The notes beneath the pieces are model-generated. The model did no database searches. It worked only from the letters and a program-made list of their open reading frames with translations, and was not told the DNA's origin. A DNA stretch of 64,000 nt from Anaerocolumna chitinilytica (lineage in GTDB: Bacteria > Bacillota > Clostridia > Lachnospirales > Lachnospiraceae). Location of the stretch: contig NZ_AP023368.1 of the NCBI RefSeq assembly GCF_014218355.1, forward strand, positions 2,236,001 to 2,300,000, read 5' to 3'. Positions 63,677 through 64,000 of this stretch are shown piece by piece. The position numbers and the translations under genes were made by a program. Within the stretch, counting starts at the first letter, position 1. Each line of letters opens with the position of its first letter.

Positions 63677-64000
63677 GTGAAATATGCAGTATTTACAGGA
63701 GCGACAGGCGGTCTTGGTACGCTTTGCGTGAAAGAACTATCTCGATTGGCAAATTGGATGGTTTTTGCAGGCGGTACCAAGGAAGCGGAACTGGAGAAGT
63801 TAGGGAAACTGCCGAATATCATTCCCGTCCGGCTGGATGTTACAAAACAGGAGAGTGTGAATGCAACACTGGAAATAATTAAATCATATACGAATAAGCT
63901 GGATGCCATTGTGAATTTTGCTGGAATGACTTCCTTTACTTCTCTGATCGAAGGTGAGAGCGTAGAAGCCATTGAAAAACTTCTTAATGTCAATGTGGTA
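63677..64000 (+). CDS. Short-chain dehydrogenase/reductase (3' end outside window)
   Basis: GTG start at 63677 with GAGGTG (63664-63669) upstream; 108 codons visible. KYAVFTGATGGLG is the TGxxxGxG NAD(P) loop, LDVTKQESV and IVNFAGMTSF (NAG motif; here NFAG) follow as expected for SDR enzymes. Catalytic Tyr-Lys lies beyond the window. Substrate unknown. Confidence 0.82.
   Translation, partial: MKYAVFTGATGGLGTLCVKELSRLANWMVFAGGTKEAELEKLGKLPNIIPVRLDVTKQESVNATLEIIKSYTNKLDAIVNFAGMTSFTSLIEGESVEAIEKLLNVNVV

Overview
The window looks like a chromosomal stretch from a low-GC, anaerobic, Gram-positive bacterium, most likely a Clostridia member of the Lachnospiraceae type. Supporting signs are strong GGAGG ribosome binding sites almost everywhere, AT-rich intergenic DNA, TTGACA/TATAAT-type promoters, ferredoxin-type redox enzymes, a group I ECF transporter, many one-component regulators (TetR, PadR, GntR, AraC), carbohydrate-active enzymes without signal peptides, and fructosamine (Amadori product) catabolism. 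No rRNA, tRNA, CRISPR array or intact insertion sequence was found. The species assignment is inference.

Layout. 1-2.3 kb: an ArsR regulator (cut by the window edge), a ferredoxin-type aldo/keto reductase and a flavodoxin-ferredoxin fusion form a tight operon, visibly more GC-rich than the rest. 2.7-4.1 kb: an unusual protein with an EF-Tu-domain-2-like barrel and an SseB-like part. 4.3-8.2 kb: a uridine-phosphorylase-like gene coupled to a complete ECF importer (S, T and two ATPases), probably nucleoside salvage. 8.3-14.4 kb, minus strand: a giant RHS/YD-repeat protein with a hydrophobic C-terminal tip, followed by two tiny membrane proteins (candidate immunity). A decayed second copy of this 3' cassette lies at 17.6-18.35 kb and keeps only the 69-residue membrane protein intact. 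14.7-20.9 kb: nitroreductases, TetR, an alpha/beta hydrolase and several gene remnants (FrnE-like, old-yellow-enzyme-like, helix-turn-helix), which marks this as a degrading, rearranging zone. 21-22.5 kb: GH29 fucosidase with a divergent AraC regulator. 23-29.6 kb: APH-like kinase, MATE and MFS exporters, SIMPL protein, CruF-like membrane protein, TetR. 29.7-32.7 kb: a two-component system and an exported protein that share an identical 16-bp direct-repeat box. 33-43 kb: a fructoselysine locus (frlA, frlB, frlC, frlD-type genes, two GntR regulators, amidohydrolases). 43-51 kb: cysK with PadR, flavodoxin, M28-like peptidase, MazG-like protein, and a YczE-like membrane protein coupled to a truncated cytidylate-kinase-like protein. 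51-54 kb: AraC, a 70-bp triple tandem repeat and a GH31 glycosidase. 54.6-61.3 kb: a second, divergent fructosamine-type operon with a Dcu-family transporter, resembling the logic of the fructose-asparagine (fra) system. 61.4-64 kb: a staygreen-family protein, a YVTN beta-propeller protein, a small repeat-associated protein and the start of a short-chain dehydrogenase.

How parts work together. The two fructosamine loci each combine a transporter, a PfkB kinase, a SIS-domain deglycase and a TIM-barrel epimerase under GntR control. One has an APC amino-acid permease (neutral or cationic Amadori products), the other a C4-dicarboxylate-type carrier (probably an acidic or amide amino-acid conjugate). 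The best candidate for an undescribed system is the RHS protein with its membrane-active-looking tip and adjacent two-helix proteins, supported by the duplicated cassette in which only one tiny membrane gene stays intact.
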